Of a stretch of 64,000 nt of DNA, positions 62,768 through 64,000 are shown piece by piece. The notes under the pieces were generated by a model. It was not told the DNA's origin, did not search any database, and was given only the letters and a program-made list of their open reading frames with translations. Numbering within the stretch: the stretch's first letter is position 1; the number at the start of each line of letters is the position of its first letter. A program made the position numbers and the translations under genes. Origin of the DNA: Ahaetulla prasina (lineage: Eukaryota > Chordata > Lepidosauria > Squamata > Colubridae); contig NC_080546.1 in the NCBI RefSeq assembly GCF_028640845.1, positions 83,508,257 to 83,572,256 of the forward strand. Reading direction: 5' to 3'.

Positions 62768-63117
62768 AGAATAGAGCTGGAAGGGATTTTGGAGGTCTTC
62801 TACTCCAACCCCTGCTCAAGCAGGAGATCATACACCAGTTGAGATATGTGGTTGTCCAGTCTTTTCTTAAAAACTTCCAGTGATGAAGAACCTACAACTT
62901 CTGAAGGCAAGCTGTTCCACTGGTTAATTGTCCTCACTATTAGGAAGCTTTTCCTTAATTCCAAGTTGCTTCTCTCCTTGATTAGTTTCCATCCCATTGT
63001 TTCTTGTCCTGCCCTCTGGTCCTTTGGAGAATAAGTTGACTCCCTCTTCTCTGTAGCAGCCCTTCAAATACTGGAATGCTGCTATCATGTCACCCCTAGT
63101 CCTTCTTTTCTCTAATG
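62768..63117 (-). mobile_element. CR1 LINE 3' end, antisense
   Basis: Minus-strand frame 62997-62800 encodes [45 protein letters not shown], then the CR1 3' end AGAATAGAGCTGGAAGGG at the left. Converges tail-to-tail with the copy at 61867. Confidence 0.85.
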
Positions 63118-63124
63118 GACTGCT

Positions 63125-63432
63125 ACATTGGCCATACCCACCCAGTCACATGGCCACCTAGCCACACCCACCCAGCCAGTCCGACACCCCCAGCAGTCTG
63201 AGGGACATGAATTGGCTCTGAAGTCTGTGCCTGTCTTGTTGGGTTGCAGAACCAAACCGCCTCCCACATCCCAGCTGATCAGGAGGAAATGGAGATTTTG
63301 CAGTAGCCTTCCGCTGGAGTGGGCAGAAAATTAGAGATTTTACAGTATCCTTCCCCTGCCATGCCCACCAAGCCATGCCCACCAAGCCACGCCCACAGAA
63401 CTGGGAGTAAAAAAATTTGAAACCCGCCACTG
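63125..63432. mobile_element. hAT-type MITE fragment(s)
   Basis: 63265-63432 matches 50100-50254 (GGAGATTTTGCAGTAGCC, GAAACCCGCCACTG). 63125-63190 (CACCCAGTCACATGGCCACC) matches the right part of 52414-53104. Ends are incomplete. Confidence 0.65.
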
Positions 63433-63435
63433 ATA

Positions 63436-63589
63436 CACACACACATCTATATCTATATCTATATCTATATCTATATCATCTATATGTACATGTATATCTA
63501 TATCTATACCTATATCATTATATCTATATCTATATCTATATCATCTATATCTATATCCATATCCATATCCATCTATCTATCTATCTATC

Positions 63590-63643
<54 letters not shown>

Positions 63644-63660
63644 TTATCTATCTACCATCT
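63436..63660. repeat. (TATATC)n and (ATCT)n arrays
   Basis: Hexamer units then about 20 ATCT tetramers (GATA on the other strand, Bkm-type). The YLYLY and YLSIYL ORFs are artefacts. Confidence 0.95.
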
Positions 63661-63689
63661 GTTGCATAAGACTCAGCCATATCTTCCAC

Positions 63690-64000
63690 CAGCTAGAATA
63701 GCAAAGATGTTCCCTAGTAACTCACCAAAGTGTTAGAAATGTAAGAGTAACTATGGAACATACTATCATCTCTGGTGGACCTGTCCGGTGGCAAAACAAT
63801 TCTGGGTTAAAATCAAAAAGTGGTTAGAAGAGATAGTAGAGGAATCAATAAAGGGAGAGCCAGAACAATTCTTATTAGGGATCCCAACAGAAAACTGTAC
63901 AAATGATACACAATACTTAATACTACACACATTAACAGCAGCACGTATAGCTTATGCGCAAAATTGGAAGAAGGAGAACCCACCAACAGAAGAAGATTTA
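63690..64000 (+). pseudogene. L1 LINE ORF2 C-terminal region, cut by the window edge
   Basis: Encodes CKSNYGTYYHLWWTC (zinc-knuckle region C--H----C of L1 ORF2), KQFWVKIKKWLEEIVEES, EQFLLGIPTENC, LILHTLTAARIAYAQNWKKE and PPTEEDL at the edge. The same layout is seen in 9733 and 39277, but the residues differ, so it is a third L1 subfamily. One in-frame TAG stands where the first knuckle residue (W/Q) is expected, at about 63729. The remaining roughly 50 codons and 3' UTR should lie just beyond the window. Confidence 0.8.

Overview
This window looks like intergenic DNA from a squamate reptile, most likely a snake. The basis is the mix of repeats: Bov-B, CR1, L2 and L1 LINEs side by side, tRNA-derived Sauria-type SINEs, (GACA/GATA) Bkm-like microsatellite, and many arrays of the pentamer ATTCT/AGAAT attached to the 3' end of one LINE family, a pattern known from advanced snakes. 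I found no convincing host protein-coding exon, tRNA or rRNA gene. Every recognisable protein is a transposon protein. The longest open frames in pentamer, GA/CT and GAA/GAG tracts are low-complexity artefacts.

Layout. 0-10 kb: an LTR-like repeat, a CR1 relic split by a hAT MITE, a piggyBac relic (TTAA-flanked, with a transposase fragment), a foldback repeat, and a deep nest at 7.2-8.8 kb (CR1 > hAT > L2 tail, inverted duplication, ATTCT-tailed LINE pieces). 10-17 kb: L1, ATTCT-tailed LINE, two Bov-B pieces, two pieces of another CR1/jockey-group LINE. 17-24.5 kb: hAT with nested Sauria SINE, GA-rich tracts, foldback repeats, and a roughly 1.6-1.8 kb direct segmental duplication (18.9-20.7 and 22.9-24.5 kb). 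24.5-27.7 kb: an L2-type LINE on the minus strand with a 746-codon open frame (endonuclease plus first half of reverse transcriptase). 30-34 kb: four solo LTRs, three with perfect 5-bp or near-perfect target duplications. 35-38.5 kb: a second, frameshifted L2 on the plus strand. 38.7-40.8 kb: CR1 holding a hAT and an L1 with a telomeric-repeat junction. 41.5-46.8 kb: large CT-rich tracts. 47-54 kb: nested hAT, LTR and LINE copies. 54-60 kb: split SINE, LTR, and a tandem array whose units carry a hammerhead-ribozyme-like core. 60-64 kb: split SINE, two convergent CR1 copies, microsatellite, L1 cut by the window edge.

How the parts work together. The autonomous LINEs (L2, CR1, L1, Bov-B and the ATTCT-tailed LINE) are the likely source of the reverse transcription that spread the SINEs; one SINE shares its 3' tail with the L2 copies here. 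The hAT and piggyBac pieces are all non-autonomous or dead. Because target-site duplications are still readable for many elements, the order of many insertions can be worked out from this window alone. The most unusual signals are the hammerhead-like cores in three repeat families (one in tandem), a conserved-frame acidic/basic ORF beginning at nucleotide 5 of two solo-LTR subfamilies, and telomeric repeats at an L1 insertion junction.
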